Of a stretch of DNA of 64,000 nucleotides, positions 40,596 to 49,268 are shown piece by piece. The notes under the pieces are model-generated. The model had not been told where the DNA came from and did no database searches. It worked only from the letters and a program-made list of their open reading frames with translations. Origin of the DNA: an uncultured Armatimonadota bacterium (GTDB taxonomy: Bacteria; Armatimonadota; Fimbriimonadia; Fimbriimonadales; Fimbriimonadaceae); NCBI GenBank assembly GCA_903833215.1, contig CAILEM010000078.1:31995-95994 (forward strand). The letters run 5' to 3'. The position numbers and the translations under genes are program-made. How positions within the stretch are numbered: the first letter of the stretch is position 1; each line of letters starts with the position of its first letter.

Positions 40596-42239
40596 ATGGA
40601 ACCAAATCTATCTCACCCTAGCTCGAATCCACAGACGAAGTCTCGTGGAGGACTCGTTGCTGCCATCGGAATTCTTGCGCTCGCAGTCCTCCTGATCGGC
40701 GGAATCATGCCGCGCATGCAGCAGCAGAAGACTCTCGCCGAGGATTCGGCCGACATCAATAAATCGGTCCGTCCGGTAAACGTTGTTACCCCTCACAGCG
40801 CTCCTTCCGAGCCGCTGATGCTGCCTAGCAACATCCGGGCGCTGGAGGAAACTCAAATCTATGCTCGCACCAACGGGTATCTCGCGAAGCGCTACGTCGA
40901 TATCGGCTCTCGTGTGAAACAAGGGGACGTGCTTGCCGAAATCGCGTCTCCTGATGTCGATCAACAAGAGTTCCAGGCACAAGCCGATCAGGCAAAGTCA
41001 ATCGCCAGTGTCGGTCAGACCCAAGCTGATGTGCGAAACAAGCAAGCCAATGTCGAGGAAACCCTCGCCGAGGTTGCCAAATCGAGAGCGAGCATTGAGC
41101 AGGCAAAGGCAGCGAAGGCAGGGTCGGAAAGCAAGCTCTCCCAGACGAAAGCAGCGCTATCGGCATCCATTGCCCGGGTTGCTCAAGTGCGACAGGTTCT
41201 GGAATCTCAGAAAGCCAGCCTCAAACAAACCGAGGCCCAAAAGGAATTGGCTGAAGTGACGGCCAAGCGCTATCGAAATCTGCTTTCCCAAGGCTTCGTG
41301 TCCCAGCAAGATGCCGATCAGGCGGAAGCAACATTCAAGACAACGTCAGCGGCGGTTGAATCTTCGCGGGCTTCCATCGCCGCCGGGCAAGCCAACGTCG
41401 ATGCCGCCCTTCAGGATGTGGAATCGGCAAAAGCAGTTGTGCGAGCGGCGGAAGCAGACGTTCGATCGACCACCGAGAGCGTTTCTGCAGCTCAGGCCGC
41501 GCTTTCATCCACCAAAGCTAATGTCAACGCGGCAAGAGCCAATGTCGGAGCAAGCAGGGCCAATGTGAGTGCTGCCGAAGCCCAAGTTCGATCAAGTCAA
41601 GCCAACTCGCAAAGGTTCTCGGTTCTGAAATCCTTCTCGAAGATCATTGCTCCCTACGACGGGGTCATCACGATGCGCAATGCCGACGTGGGTGCATTGG
41701 TGGCCCCAGGAGATGCGAGCAATCCAAAGCTTGCCCTGTTTAGCATCGCGAGGGTCGATACCCTCCGGATTCAGGTAGGTGTTCCTCAGACCTATTTCCA
41801 AGTTGTTCGGCCAGGGACCAAGGCAAAAGTGCTTGTGAAGGAGCTTGCGGGGCGTTCATTTGAAGGCACCATTTTTCAGAATGCAGGCGCCATTGATATT
41901 GGGACCCGAACGTTGTTGACTGAGATTCGAATCGAGAACAAGGATGGATCGCTGCTACCCGGTATGTATGCTCAAGTTCAGTTTGTGAGCGGCGGCGGAA
42001 AGCAGGCGATTCGAGTTCCCTCAAGCGTTCTTGCGTTCGACGCCAATGGCCCCAGGGTCGATGTCGTTGGCGCTGACAAGACGTTGGCATTCGTTCCCGT
42101 CAAAATCGGACGAGACTTTGGCAATGAGGTCGAGATCGTGAGCGGATTGAAGGGCGACGAACGGCTCGTCAACAATCCCACCGATGATCTGAAAGTGGGA
42201 CAACTCGTCCAGATCCTGACCGGAAAGGAAGGTAAATGA
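40596..42239 (+). CDS. RND periplasmic adaptor (membrane fusion protein) with long helical hairpin
   Basis: This 547-residue adaptor has one N-terminal membrane helix (GGLVAAIGILALAVLLIGGI). Lipoyl-like half motifs flank a helical hairpin (ETQIYARTNGYLAKRYVDIGSRVKQGDVLAEI ... IIAPYDGVITMRNADVGALVAPG, each read in parts). Beta-barrel and membrane-proximal domains follow. The hairpin region (about 125-345) is unusually long and Ala/Ser/Gln-rich, with a visible repeat (SRANVSAAEAQVRSSQANS; AARANVGASRANV), against roughly 370-400 residues for a typical whole adaptor. It may span a wider periplasm or contact a short TolC. It lies 12 nt after the pump gene and overlaps the channel gene by 4 nt. Confidence 0.93.
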   Translation: MEPNLSHPSSNPQTKSRGGLVAAIGILALAVLLIGGIMPRMQQQKTLAEDSADINKSVRPVNVVTPHSAPSEPLMLPSNIRALEETQIYARTNGYLAKRYVDIGSRVKQGDVLAEIASPDVDQQEFQAQADQAKSIASVGQTQADVRNKQANVEETLAEVAKSRASIEQAKAAKAGSESKLSQTKAALSASIARVAQVRQVLESQKASLKQTEAQKELAEVTAKRYRNLLSQGFVSQQDADQAEATFKTTSAAVESSRASIAAGQANVDAALQDVESAKAVVRAAEADVRSTTESVSAAQAALSSTKANVNAARANVGASRANVSAAEAQVRSSQANSQRFSVLKSFSKIIAPYDGVITMRNADVGALVAPGDASNPKLALFSIARVDTLRIQVGVPQTYFQVVRPGTKAKVLVKELAGRSFEGTIFQNAGAIDIGTRTLLTEIRIENKDGSLLPGMYAQVQFVSGGGKQAIRVPSSVLAFDANGPRVDVVGADKTLAFVPVKIGRDFGNEVEIVSGLKGDERLVNNPTDDLKVGQLVQILTGKEGK

Positions 42240-43594
42240 GCCCCCGGTTCTGCCTAACCTTCGCCGTTTGTGGGGCTGCCGTTCTTGCCAGCGCCCAGAC
42301 GAAGGCGCCAAAACCGAACGCCCAAGATGTTCCCGTGCCCACTCGCCCATCGATCCCAGGTGTGGCGAGTAGCGCTACGATTCCGGAAGTTCTGAGTGCA
42401 GAAGACGCGGTTAGGATTGCGATGGCACAACAGCCCACCCTCGAATCGGTTCGCCAGTCGGTGAACGCAGCCGACGGCCGAACCAAGCAGTTGCGGGCAA
42501 GGTTGTTGCCTCAGCTCGGGGTGGGCTCCACATACAGCAGCTCGAGGTTTGTCGGAGACGAACCTCGGAAGCCAGCCCTCAACGTTCCCAACGGTTACGG
42601 TGCTTCGGCTTCGCTCACCCAGTTGGTGTTTGATTCCAATCACGCCTCCGACTTGGTGCGGCAAGCCAAGGCGCTCAAACTGGTCGCTCAACAAGATCTC
42701 GCGCGGGCGAAATCCGACTTGGCGTTCCAAGCCCTGCAAGGCTATTTCTTGGTTGGCGAAGCGCACCGATTGGTTACCGTCAACGAGCGTAACGTGAGCA
42801 ACCGAGACACCCAGCTCAAGTTGGCACAATCGAAGTTCGACTCTGGACTTGGCGGTGCCGATGACGTGCTGACGGCCCAGACCGCGAAAGGGAATGCCGT
42901 CATCGCGTTGGTCCAATCAAGGGCGAATGAGGATAACGCGAAGGCGTCTCTACTGGAAACGCTTGGGCTGGACCCCCAGACCCCGGTTCGCGTCGGCGAC
43001 GATGCTGCCGAGCCGCTGAGTATCGAGAGGTTTGACGAATTCGTAGCGAAGGCGCTTGAGAAAAGGCCGGAGGTCTTGCGTGCCAAAGCCACCATCGACG
43101 CTGCGAAGTACGGTGCTCGCGCGGCGAAGACGACCACGACCCCAACTCTATCAAGCAGCGTCAATTTCTCAACCAGCGACCCCGGATTTCCGGGTGGTGG
43201 CGGCGGGTATGGGATCGGACTGACACTGTCGATTCCCCTCTATGATGGAAACCTCACCGCGGGGGCGGTTCAGCAGGCACAAGCCGTCCTGAAGTCGGCC
43301 AAGGCCGATCTTGCGACGGCCCAGTTGCAGGTGCGAACGGAAGTCACTCAGGCGTATTACTCCATGAGCGGTGCCGAGCAACAGCAGCATGCGGCCGATA
43401 CCAACGTGGCTAACGCGAAGGAGTCGCTGCGTATTGCTGAAGGCCGCTACAAGTCGGGAGTTGGGTTGTTCCTCGATATCATCAACGCGCAATCGGCACT
43501 GCTTTCGGCGGAGACGGCGGCGGAGAATGCGCGTGCCGAAGTCTCACGTCAGCGTTCCGCTCTCAGGAGGGCGGCTGGCCTTCTGGTGCCCTGA
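42236..43594 (+). CDS. TolC-family outer-membrane efflux channel
   Basis: This 452-residue outer-membrane efflux protein has the signal peptide RFCLTFAVCGAAVLASAQ. Two internally similar halves of coiled helices follow (DAVRIAMAQQPTLESVRQSVNAADGRTKQLRARLLPQLG; LRIAEGRYKSGVGLFLDIINAQSALLSAE, read in parts). A Pro-rich linker lies at the N-terminus. OEP repeats such as KLAQSKFDSGLGGADDVLTAQT are clear. It starts within ATGA of the adaptor gene and completes the tripartite pump. A PEP carboxylase gene begins 51 nt later with its own -10-like box. Confidence 0.94.
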   Translation: MSPRFCLTFAVCGAAVLASAQTKAPKPNAQDVPVPTRPSIPGVASSATIPEVLSAEDAVRIAMAQQPTLESVRQSVNAADGRTKQLRARLLPQLGVGSTYSSSRFVGDEPRKPALNVPNGYGASASLTQLVFDSNHASDLVRQAKALKLVAQQDLARAKSDLAFQALQGYFLVGEAHRLVTVNERNVSNRDTQLKLAQSKFDSGLGGADDVLTAQTAKGNAVIALVQSRANEDNAKASLLETLGLDPQTPVRVGDDAAEPLSIERFDEFVAKALEKRPEVLRAKATIDAAKYGARAAKTTTTPTLSSSVNFSTSDPGFPGGGGGYGIGLTLSIPLYDGNLTAGAVQQAQAVLKSAKADLATAQLQVRTEVTQAYYSMSGAEQQQHAADTNVANAKESLRIAEGRYKSGVGLFLDIINAQSALLSAETAAENARAEVSRQRSALRRAAGLLVP

Positions 43595-43645
43595 ATTGGT
43601 GCGGGATCAAGGCGGATCGAACGGTTTCAGGGTCTAATAGCAGTC

Positions 43646-46441
43646 ATGCAAGCGTTCCTTGAGTTAGATGCAGAGGGCCACGGGCTTTCGGAAGCCCTGG
43701 GCCACGACATCTTTTTGTTGGATCGCTTGCTCGGAAGGGTTCTGCGGTCTCAGGAAGGCGAAGGGCTGATCGACTTGGCGCGCAAGTTGATGTCGAGCGA
43801 ATGCCCCTCGCCGACCGAGCTCTTCGAGCGCATGCCAGAGCTCAAAGACCCTGCTGTTCTGCGTCAATTAGCGCGAACCTTCACCGTGCTGTTCCAGTTG
43901 GTAAACACCGCCGAGCAGAAAGAGATCGTTCGCGTGAATCGCGAAAGGCAGAGCACGCGACGTGAATCCATTCGAGACGCCGTCAGCCACCTCAAGGCGG
44001 CTGGGCTCTCCGCCGAAGATGTTCAAAAGCTGATCGAACGGGTTGAGATCACCCCAACTTTGACCGCGCACCCAACCGAAGCGAAGCGAAAGGCCGTCCT
44101 GGACAAGCTGCAAAGCATCGCCCTCCTTTTGGCGGAGCACGGTGGGTCTCCATCCCTCACCGGGCCCCTTGATACGCAGTGGCTCGCCGTCCGCGAGATC
44201 GAAAGAACCCTCACCGAACTGTGGCAGACCGATGAAATGCGCATCCGAAGCCTTACCGTTTCGGAAGAAGTGCGCAACGCCCTTTACTTCTTCGAGCGCA
44301 CGATCATGGAAGTCGTGCCCTGGCTTCATGCCGATCTTGCTTCCGCGCTTCAGGACGCCTATCCTGATTACGCTTTCAAGATTCCGACGATCCTCAAATA
44401 CCGATCTTGGGTGGGTGGGGACCGAGACGGAAACCCCAATGTCACGCCCGAAGAGACCTGGAGTGCACTCCTTGAGCACCGGATCCTCGCTCTGGATATC
44501 TACCTCACCCGAGTCGGCGTGCTTCGTCGCGAACTCACCCAAAGCACCAAGCTCGTTTCGGTGAGCTCGGAGTTGCTTGCTTCGCTCGAAAAGGATAAAG
44601 CCGAGCTTGCCTACCGGCCCCGAGAGCTTCAGCGATATTCGCAAGAACCGTACGTCGTGAAGCTGCTGGGTGTTGAGGATCGAATCAAGCAAGCGCTGGA
44701 TCTTGCCCAAGCGATGGCTGCCGGCTCCGTGCTTCCGCGCTGCGAGCACGCGTATCAAACGCCCGACCAACTGCTCGCCGATCTTGAGCTGGTTCAACAG
44801 AGCTTGGTCGAGAATCGAGCCCCGGAGATCGCCCACAGCGGCCGCTTGCCGCACCTCCTGCGTCAAATCGAAGCGTTTGGATTTCACCTTGCCACCCTCG
44901 ATATTCGCCAGCACAGTGACGAGCACGCCAAGGCGATTGACGAGATCTTGGCGGCAGCGCACGTTTTACCAAGCGATCAGACCTACAGCGAGTTATCGGA
45001 AGCAGAGAAGATCGAACTCCTTTCGAACGAATTGCTCAACCCGCGACCACTCCTGCCGCTAGGGTTCCAGGGCTCTCCGCGATGCCGGAGCGTTCTCGAC
45101 GTATTTCATGTCATTCGGCGCGCCCGCCGCGAGCTTTCAACCGATGCCATCAAAGCCTATGTCATTTCGATGACGCACGGCATCAGCGACCTGCTCGAGG
45201 TTCTGCTTCTGTGCAAGGAATCCGGTCTGTTTCGAGTCACCGAGTCGGGTGTCGAGAGCGATATCGATGTGGTACCGCTTTTCGAGACGATTGAAGACCT
45301 CCACGGCTCGGGCGACCTCGTCCGGAAGCTGTTCGCTAACCCACGATATCGCGACCACCTGCAGTCTCGTGGGAATCAGCAGGAGATCATGCTGGGATAC
45401 AGCGACTCCAGCAAAGACGGTGGTTACTTGGCTGCGAACTGGGCTCTGCAAAGCACTTTGGGCGACCTTGCGGTGACAAGTCGAGAAACCGGAATCCCGA
45501 TTCGCCTTTTCCATGGCCGAGGCGGAACCGTGGGTCGTGGCGGCGGTCGTGCCAACAAAGCCATCCTTTCCCAACCTGCCGGGTCATTCTGCGGCAAGAT
45601 TCGCTTCACCGAGCAGGGTGAGGTTGTCTCGTTCCGATATTCGCTACCACCCATTGCACACAGGCACTTGGAGCAGATCGTCAGCGCCGTTCTCACTGCT
45701 GCCAGCGGTGTAGGTGTCCGCAATGCTGAAGCCCAGTTCGGACCGGTGATGCAAGATTTGGAAGCGACTTCTCGGGCGGCGTATCGAAGTCTTGTTTACG
45801 ACGATCCGATGTTCTGGAACTACTACACTCAAGCGACTCCGATTGAGCACATCAGCCTTCTGCCCATCGCGTCGAGGCCCGTCTACCGACCCGGAAATGC
45901 CGTTTCAGGCATCGATGGGCTACGGGCGATCCCCTGGAATTTCGCCTGGGTTCAGTGCCGAACCACCTTGGTCGGTTGGTACGGCATGGGCACCGCGTTG
46001 GAGCAATATGCCGACCAGGACGAGGATCGATTGAAGACACTTCAGACGATGTACCAAAGCTGGCCGTTCTTTCAGACGGTTGTCGACAACGCCCAGTTGG
46101 AGCTCACACGCGCCCATCTTCCCACCGCTCGCATGTACGCCGCTCGCGTCCAACCCCGATCCCTCGGTGAGCGGATCGAGACCACCATCAACGACGAGCA
46201 CGCCCGCACCGTACGGATGATTCTCAAAGTGACTGGCCAATCGCGCCTGATGGAGAAGGCCAGGGTGGTCCACAACACCGTCGAATTCCGAAACCCCGCC
46301 GTGATGCCCCTAAGTACCCTCCAAGTAGCCCTCATGGACCGCTGGCCCACCCTCACCGAAGAAGACCAAGCCGGCGTCTGGCGAGAAGCCATGCTACAAA
46401 CCATAGCCGGCATCGCCGCCGCCATGCAAAGTACCGGGTAA
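43646..46441 (+). CDS. ppc: Phosphoenolpyruvate carboxylase
   Basis: This 931-residue anaplerotic enzyme forms oxaloacetate from PEP and bicarbonate. Catalytic regions are intact: LTAHPTEAKRKAVLDKL (active-site His), GGDRDGNPNVT, MLGYSDSSKDGGYLAANWAL, and FHGRGGTVGRGGGRANKAI with the glycine-rich catalytic loop. The C-terminal R-rich end is SRLMEKARVVHNTVEFRNPAV, slightly diverged from the usual ...NTG. It begins at an ATG, 7 nt after a -10-like TCTAAT (43633-43638), so it may be leaderless and independent of the efflux operon. No phosphorylation-type N-terminal extension (plant type) is present. Confidence 0.97.
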   Translation: MQAFLELDAEGHGLSEALGHDIFLLDRLLGRVLRSQEGEGLIDLARKLMSSECPSPTELFERMPELKDPAVLRQLARTFTVLFQLVNTAEQKEIVRVNRERQSTRRESIRDAVSHLKAAGLSAEDVQKLIERVEITPTLTAHPTEAKRKAVLDKLQSIALLLAEHGGSPSLTGPLDTQWLAVREIERTLTELWQTDEMRIRSLTVSEEVRNALYFFERTIMEVVPWLHADLASALQDAYPDYAFKIPTILKYRSWVGGDRDGNPNVTPEETWSALLEHRILALDIYLTRVGVLRRELTQSTKLVSVSSELLASLEKDKAELAYRPRELQRYSQEPYVVKLLGVEDRIKQALDLAQAMAAGSVLPRCEHAYQTPDQLLADLELVQQSLVENRAPEIAHSGRLPHLLRQIEAFGFHLATLDIRQHSDEHAKAIDEILAAAHVLPSDQTYSELSEAEKIELLSNELLNPRPLLPLGFQGSPRCRSVLDVFHVIRRARRELSTDAIKAYVISMTHGISDLLEVLLLCKESGLFRVTESGVESDIDVVPLFETIEDLHGSGDLVRKLFANPRYRDHLQSRGNQQEIMLGYSDSSKDGGYLAANWALQSTLGDLAVTSRETGIPIRLFHGRGGTVGRGGGRANKAILSQPAGSFCGKIRFTEQGEVVSFRYSLPPIAHRHLEQIVSAVLTAASGVGVRNAEAQFGPVMQDLEATSRAAYRSLVYDDPMFWNYYTQATPIEHISLLPIASRPVYRPGNAVSGIDGLRAIPWNFAWVQCRTTLVGWYGMGTALEQYADQDEDRLKTLQTMYQSWPFFQTVVDNAQLELTRAHLPTARMYAARVQPRSLGERIETTINDEHARTVRMILKVTGQSRLMEKARVVHNTVEFRNPAVMPLSTLQVALMDRWPTLTEEDQAGVWREAMLQTIAGIAAAMQSTG

Positions 46442-46508
46442 GCGGCGTCCGCGCGAAGTAGGTGAGCATCCAAAACTGGTCTGCCACAGCGGCATGTCGC
46501 CCCTGATG

Positions 46509-47035
46509 CCCTCGCTCGCGTCTGAGCGGGAGAGGGTCGGGAGAGGGAAATCCGGTTATAAAATTGCGTCACGACGGAGTCGGGACACCTTATCTCAGGA
46601 AACCCCCATCCTTACCGAAAAAATGGATTCACGACTGCGTCGCGACGGTTTTTGGACCGGATTTCCCCTTGCTGAATCTCCTCTGCTCAGACGCTGGAGG
46701 GGACATCGGGGGCGCGTTGCTCCCGTTCAATCAAGAGTCAATGGCTACCAAATTCGGTGGTGGTCACCTACGAACGGCACGCGGAATTTGCGAGTTTTCG
46801 GGAGCCGAATGGCACCGTTGCCCTCTCTCACGTCCAGTGGGAGAGGGTCGGGTGAGGGTAGATCCGGTCCGAAAAAGCGTCCCGACTCGGTCGGGACACC
46901 TCATCTCTGGCAACTCCCGTCGTTACCGAAAAGGCGGAGTCTCAACTACGTTTCGACGCGTTTTACGGACCGGATTTCCCCCACCAGAGCCTCCCCCGCT
47001 CAGACGCTGGAGAGGCCATCAGCGGCGATTAGCTC
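46509..47035 (+). repeat. Two direct copies of a dispersed repeat with a 114-bp palindromic core
   Basis: Copy 1 runs from about 46509 and copy 2 from about 46821. Each starts with a CCCTC...GAGAGGGTCGGG.GAGGG hairpin and continues into a 113-114-bp element bounded by inverted ATCCGGTC/ACCGGAT ends (46550-46662 and 46862-46975). Each then ends in a shared CTCAGACGCTGGAG tail (46687-46700 and 47002-47015). Internal sequence is also partly self-complementary. Open frames crossing this region follow the repeat and have no supporting signals. It looks like a MITE- or REPIN-like non-coding element. Confidence 0.65.
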
Positions 47036-47089
47036 CCGTCAATGCGAGATGTTGTGGGCTGCGTTCAACCGCTGCGAGATACCCACAGC

Positions 47090-47217
47090 CCCTGTAGCCG
47101 TCGTCTCCGTGGCGACGAGGACCTATCAATTCTGCCCGCTTATGGCCGTTGTCGCGGCCTATTGTCGGCAAATCCGATCAGCTATCGCGACGCCACGGAG
47201 ACGTCGACTACAGGAGC
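47090..47217 (+). repeat. Inverted pair of a 20-bp dispersed repeat
   Basis: The left arm GTAGCCGTCGTCTCCGTGGC (47094-47113) and the right arm at 47192-47211 (reverse complement GTAGTCGACGTCTCCGTGGC) form an inverted pair about 120 bp across, also flanked by CCTGTAG/CTACAGG. The right arm is identical over 20 bp to 62583-62602, where the IS4-type element begins. This is therefore a dispersed genomic repeat. No gene lies between 46442 and 47288. Confidence 0.7.
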
Positions 47218-47288
47218 TGCTGGTGAACTGGATGTACGCAAACCCTGACAGCAAGACGTCGAGAGGAACACGATGAAACGCCCCCCTA

Positions 47289-47606
47289 TCACCCTCGAGG
47301 ATGATGTTTCCTCGCCCGAGCCGCCGCCACAGTCTTCCGAAAGAACTCCTGAAAGGGCCGACGCGTTAGCACTCCCACGAGCAATCCTACGAGAGCGGTC
47401 CCGCAACTCAATCGGTCCGTCCGGGATAGCAGGATAACCCCACAGGCAAAGACAGAAACGTACCCAATACGGAAGACCCCATCCAGCACTCCAGTCAAAG
47501 AGGCACGTTCCCGGATTTGCTTTGGTAAAGCCAACAACCAAGGGCACATTAGTCCACAGGCAAGAATCGCGTTATTCATCTTTGCCGTCTCAATCGAGTC
47601 GTACAT
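47289..47606 (-). CDS. Hypothetical membrane protein
   Basis: A 105-residue protein with about three hydrophobic segments (NNAILACGLMCPWLLALP, IGYVSVFACGVILLS, CGTALVGLLVGVL) and a basic C-terminus (FFRKTVAAARARKHH). The start could be 47606, or the ATG at 47579, which begins just before the first segment. Neither has a good Shine-Dalgarno. It is the last gene of the minus-strand RHS locus and may be an old immunity gene left behind by a lost tip (inference). Confidence 0.45.
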   Translation of the reverse strand: MYDSIETAKMNNAILACGLMCPWLLALPKQIRERASLTGVLDGVFRIGYVSVFACGVILLSRTDRLSCGTALVGLLVGVLTRRPFQEFFRKTVAAARARKHHPRG

Positions 47607-47672
47607 AACATTAACGGTCGAATACTTGTTCTCACCGACTTCCGGGTCGCCCTAACGTTCGTTGTCACAATC

Positions 47673-48023
47673 CTATTCTTTCGAAGGGCTCTTCCTACAA
47701 ATGACGAACAGAATCCAGCCGAAGGCGAGCAGGCTAAGGATGAGGCTCAAACCAGGCTGTCCAAACACTACTGGCACAGCCGCAGGAATCCACAAAACAC
47801 ACCACTTTCCGGGCAGCCTCCGAGATTTTCTAAGGGCATACTCGCCCCCAAGCATATGAATCCCAGCATAGCTCTCTACTCCGTGAGAGAATCCGCTTCG
47901 TGGTGGGAAAAGTCCAAGTGCAAGAAACACATAAGCCGAGACCCCGAGGCAAAGGAATAGAATCCCAACGAAAATTGATCCCTCGGCATCATTAGCGTCT
48001 TCAACTTGGCTATCAACCTTCAT
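47673..48023 (-). CDS. Hypothetical membrane protein in the RHS locus
   Basis: A 116-residue protein. I chose the ATG at 48023 because GGAGGT lies 3 nt before it; an upstream ATG at 48053 has no such signal. There is an acidic N-terminus (KVDSQVEDANDAEG), then hydrophobic segments IFVGILFLCLGVSAYVFLALG, WCVLWIPAAVPVVFG and LSLILSLLAFGWILFVI. It ends with a charged CRKSPSKE. The size and layout match the candidate immunity protein at 50865-51248, though the sequences do not look alike. The family is not recognised. Confidence 0.55.
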   Translation of the reverse strand: MKVDSQVEDANDAEGSIFVGILFLCLGVSAYVFLALGLFPPRSGFSHGVESYAGIHMLGGEYALRKSRRLPGKWCVLWIPAAVPVVFGQPGLSLILSLLAFGWILFVICRKSPSKE

Positions 48024-48151
48024 TTGACCTCCGGATAGAGGGCCTGTATCCATACGACCATCCCACTAACAGCTTCAGATTGCATCACAGCTTTTCGGCA
48101 ATCGTGAAGTGATCGCCGCCTGCCCGGCACCATTGAAACCTGACACCCGGG

Positions 48152-48397
48152 TCATGGTTCTATTTTGGCTCGCCCAACTCGGGAAACTACCGAGGGAAAG
48201 CCGGAAGCGAGGATCGCAAACCCTACGAATACAGAGACCCCAAAGTTCAACCTCGCCGCAGCTCCGAGCCGAAACCCCAAGGTAGCTAGGATTGAGGTCA
48301 GACCCTCGCATATCAATGCCCTACAACCATGCCTGTTCCACAAACATAACCCAGCAGCGCAACAAGACTAAGAATCGAAAATACCAAAAGGGGCATG
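48152..48397 (-). pseudogene. Frameshifted small membrane protein gene
   Basis: From an ATG at 48397 the minus strand encodes MPLLVFSILSLVALLGYVCG and then TGMVVGH before a TGA. Another frame continues from there as GLTSILATLGFRLG, LNFGVSVFVGFAILASGF and a short basic tail, stopping at 48152. Joined by one frameshift near 48316, this gives a small protein of about 80 residues with two or three membrane segments. It begins 46 bp after an RHS remnant, mirroring the intact RHS–membrane-protein pair upstream. A decayed immunity gene is the simplest reading (inference). Confidence 0.4.
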
Positions 48398-48442
48398 GAA
48401 TGCAATTCGCGGATTAGCCGGTCGATGGCATGTCGATGTACC

Positions 48443-48541
48443 GAGCGCGGTGCGATTTCCGAGGATGTCGCACGTCGTCGACGTCCCCGAGATCGAGGTT
48501 GTTCGGTTCAGGTTGTCGCAAACCGAATCGGTCCGATTGCC
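48443..48541 (-). pseudogene. 99-bp RHS core remnant
   Basis: This stretch encodes IGNRTDSVCDNLNRTTSISG and STTCDILGNRTALG, nearly identical to the YD-repeat core of the two RHS genes upstream (for example 50243-50350 and 52229-52337). On either side the similarity stops abruptly. Small differences show it is an independent old copy: it has GAGGATGTC where the nearer copy has GAGGCTGTC. It is a leftover of a displaced tip cassette. An open frame of 81 codons (48368-48613) runs through it but has no start signals. Confidence 0.85.
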
Positions 48542-48662
48542 AATCGAAAAATGCACAACAGATATAACCTCTGATTTTTCAAAGATCTTGACCAGTAGTT
48601 TTGCTGACATCATTACTCGTCAACCCCCAACAGTCCAGCTAAAATAGCAAGTTCGGAAAAAT

Positions 48663-49262
48663 TCAACCGTGCACAGTGTAGTGGCAGAGGGGAGCATCTC
48701 GCTTTACCAAGCGAAAGCCAGTAGTGAAGTATCCGCTGTCACTAATTCCTCCATGGAACCTCATTGATGGATGGTAGAAATCAATCCCTTGCCCTCGGAT
48801 AACGTGACGACCAGAAGGGCATCCAATGGGTGATCGAATCAATCTCCCGGCTACGGGGTTTGTCACTTCGGATATCCCGTTTCGATTCCAATCAAAGTAA
48901 TCCAAACACCACTCGTCAAAACGAGAAAGAGATAACGGAGTCAGCGAATTTCTTTCAGCGATTTCCCATTCGCACTCGGTAGGAAGAGAGCAGTCCGCTA
49001 ACTTGGCTAGTCGCCTCGCTTCACGGAAAGAGACATTACGAGCAAGGTCTGGCTCCAGTTTGATCTGAAAGCCCATTACAGTCACCGTCCTTCGTGGGAC
49101 TGCGGCTAGAAGGGGAATTGGTAAATCGCCAGGAGCGGCAAACGAGGAACGATTTGTACATTCATAAGCGCTCCACAACCGCTCTGCCTCATCCGCGTCT
49201 AGTCCGATCGTGTAGGTTCCGGGGGGAACGACAAGCCAACCGTCAATATAGCGAAATTCCAT
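48663..49262 (-). CDS. FGE/SUMF1-like protein downstream of the orphan RHS tip
   Basis: This 199-residue protein has recognisable pieces of the formylglycine-generating-enzyme (SUMF1) fold: VPPGTYTIG near the start, VSFREARRLAKLADCSLPTECEWEIAER in two parts, a HVIRGQG strand, and GYFTTGFRLVKRD at the end. The catalytic cysteines of true FGE are not evident. Many bacterial members of this fold are non-enzymatic binding modules or part of diversity-generating systems. The ATG at 49262 lies 6 nt after the stop of the orphan RHS tip gene, so it is probably the tip's partner, perhaps immunity or adaptor. The enzymatic role is doubtful. Confidence 0.65.
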   Translation of the reverse strand: MEFRYIDGWLVVPPGTYTIGLDADEAERLWSAYECTNRSSFAAPGDLPIPLLAAVPRRTVTVMGFQIKLEPDLARNVSFREARRLAKLADCSLPTECEWEIAERNSLTPLSLSRFDEWCLDYFDWNRNGISEVTNPVAGRLIRSPIGCPSGRHVIRGQGIDFYHPSMRFHGGISDSGYFTTGFRLVKRDAPLCHYTVHG

Positions 49263-49268
49263 AGTATT

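Noticed and set aside
43868..44962. 364-codon frame antisense to ppc
   Set aside because: Shadow of a conserved enzyme gene; no motif or start signal.
46494..47276. 260-codon frame after ppc
   Set aside because: It runs through two direct repeat copies and the inverted 20-bp repeat; the protein is low-complexity and Arg-rich, and competing frames of similar length exist.
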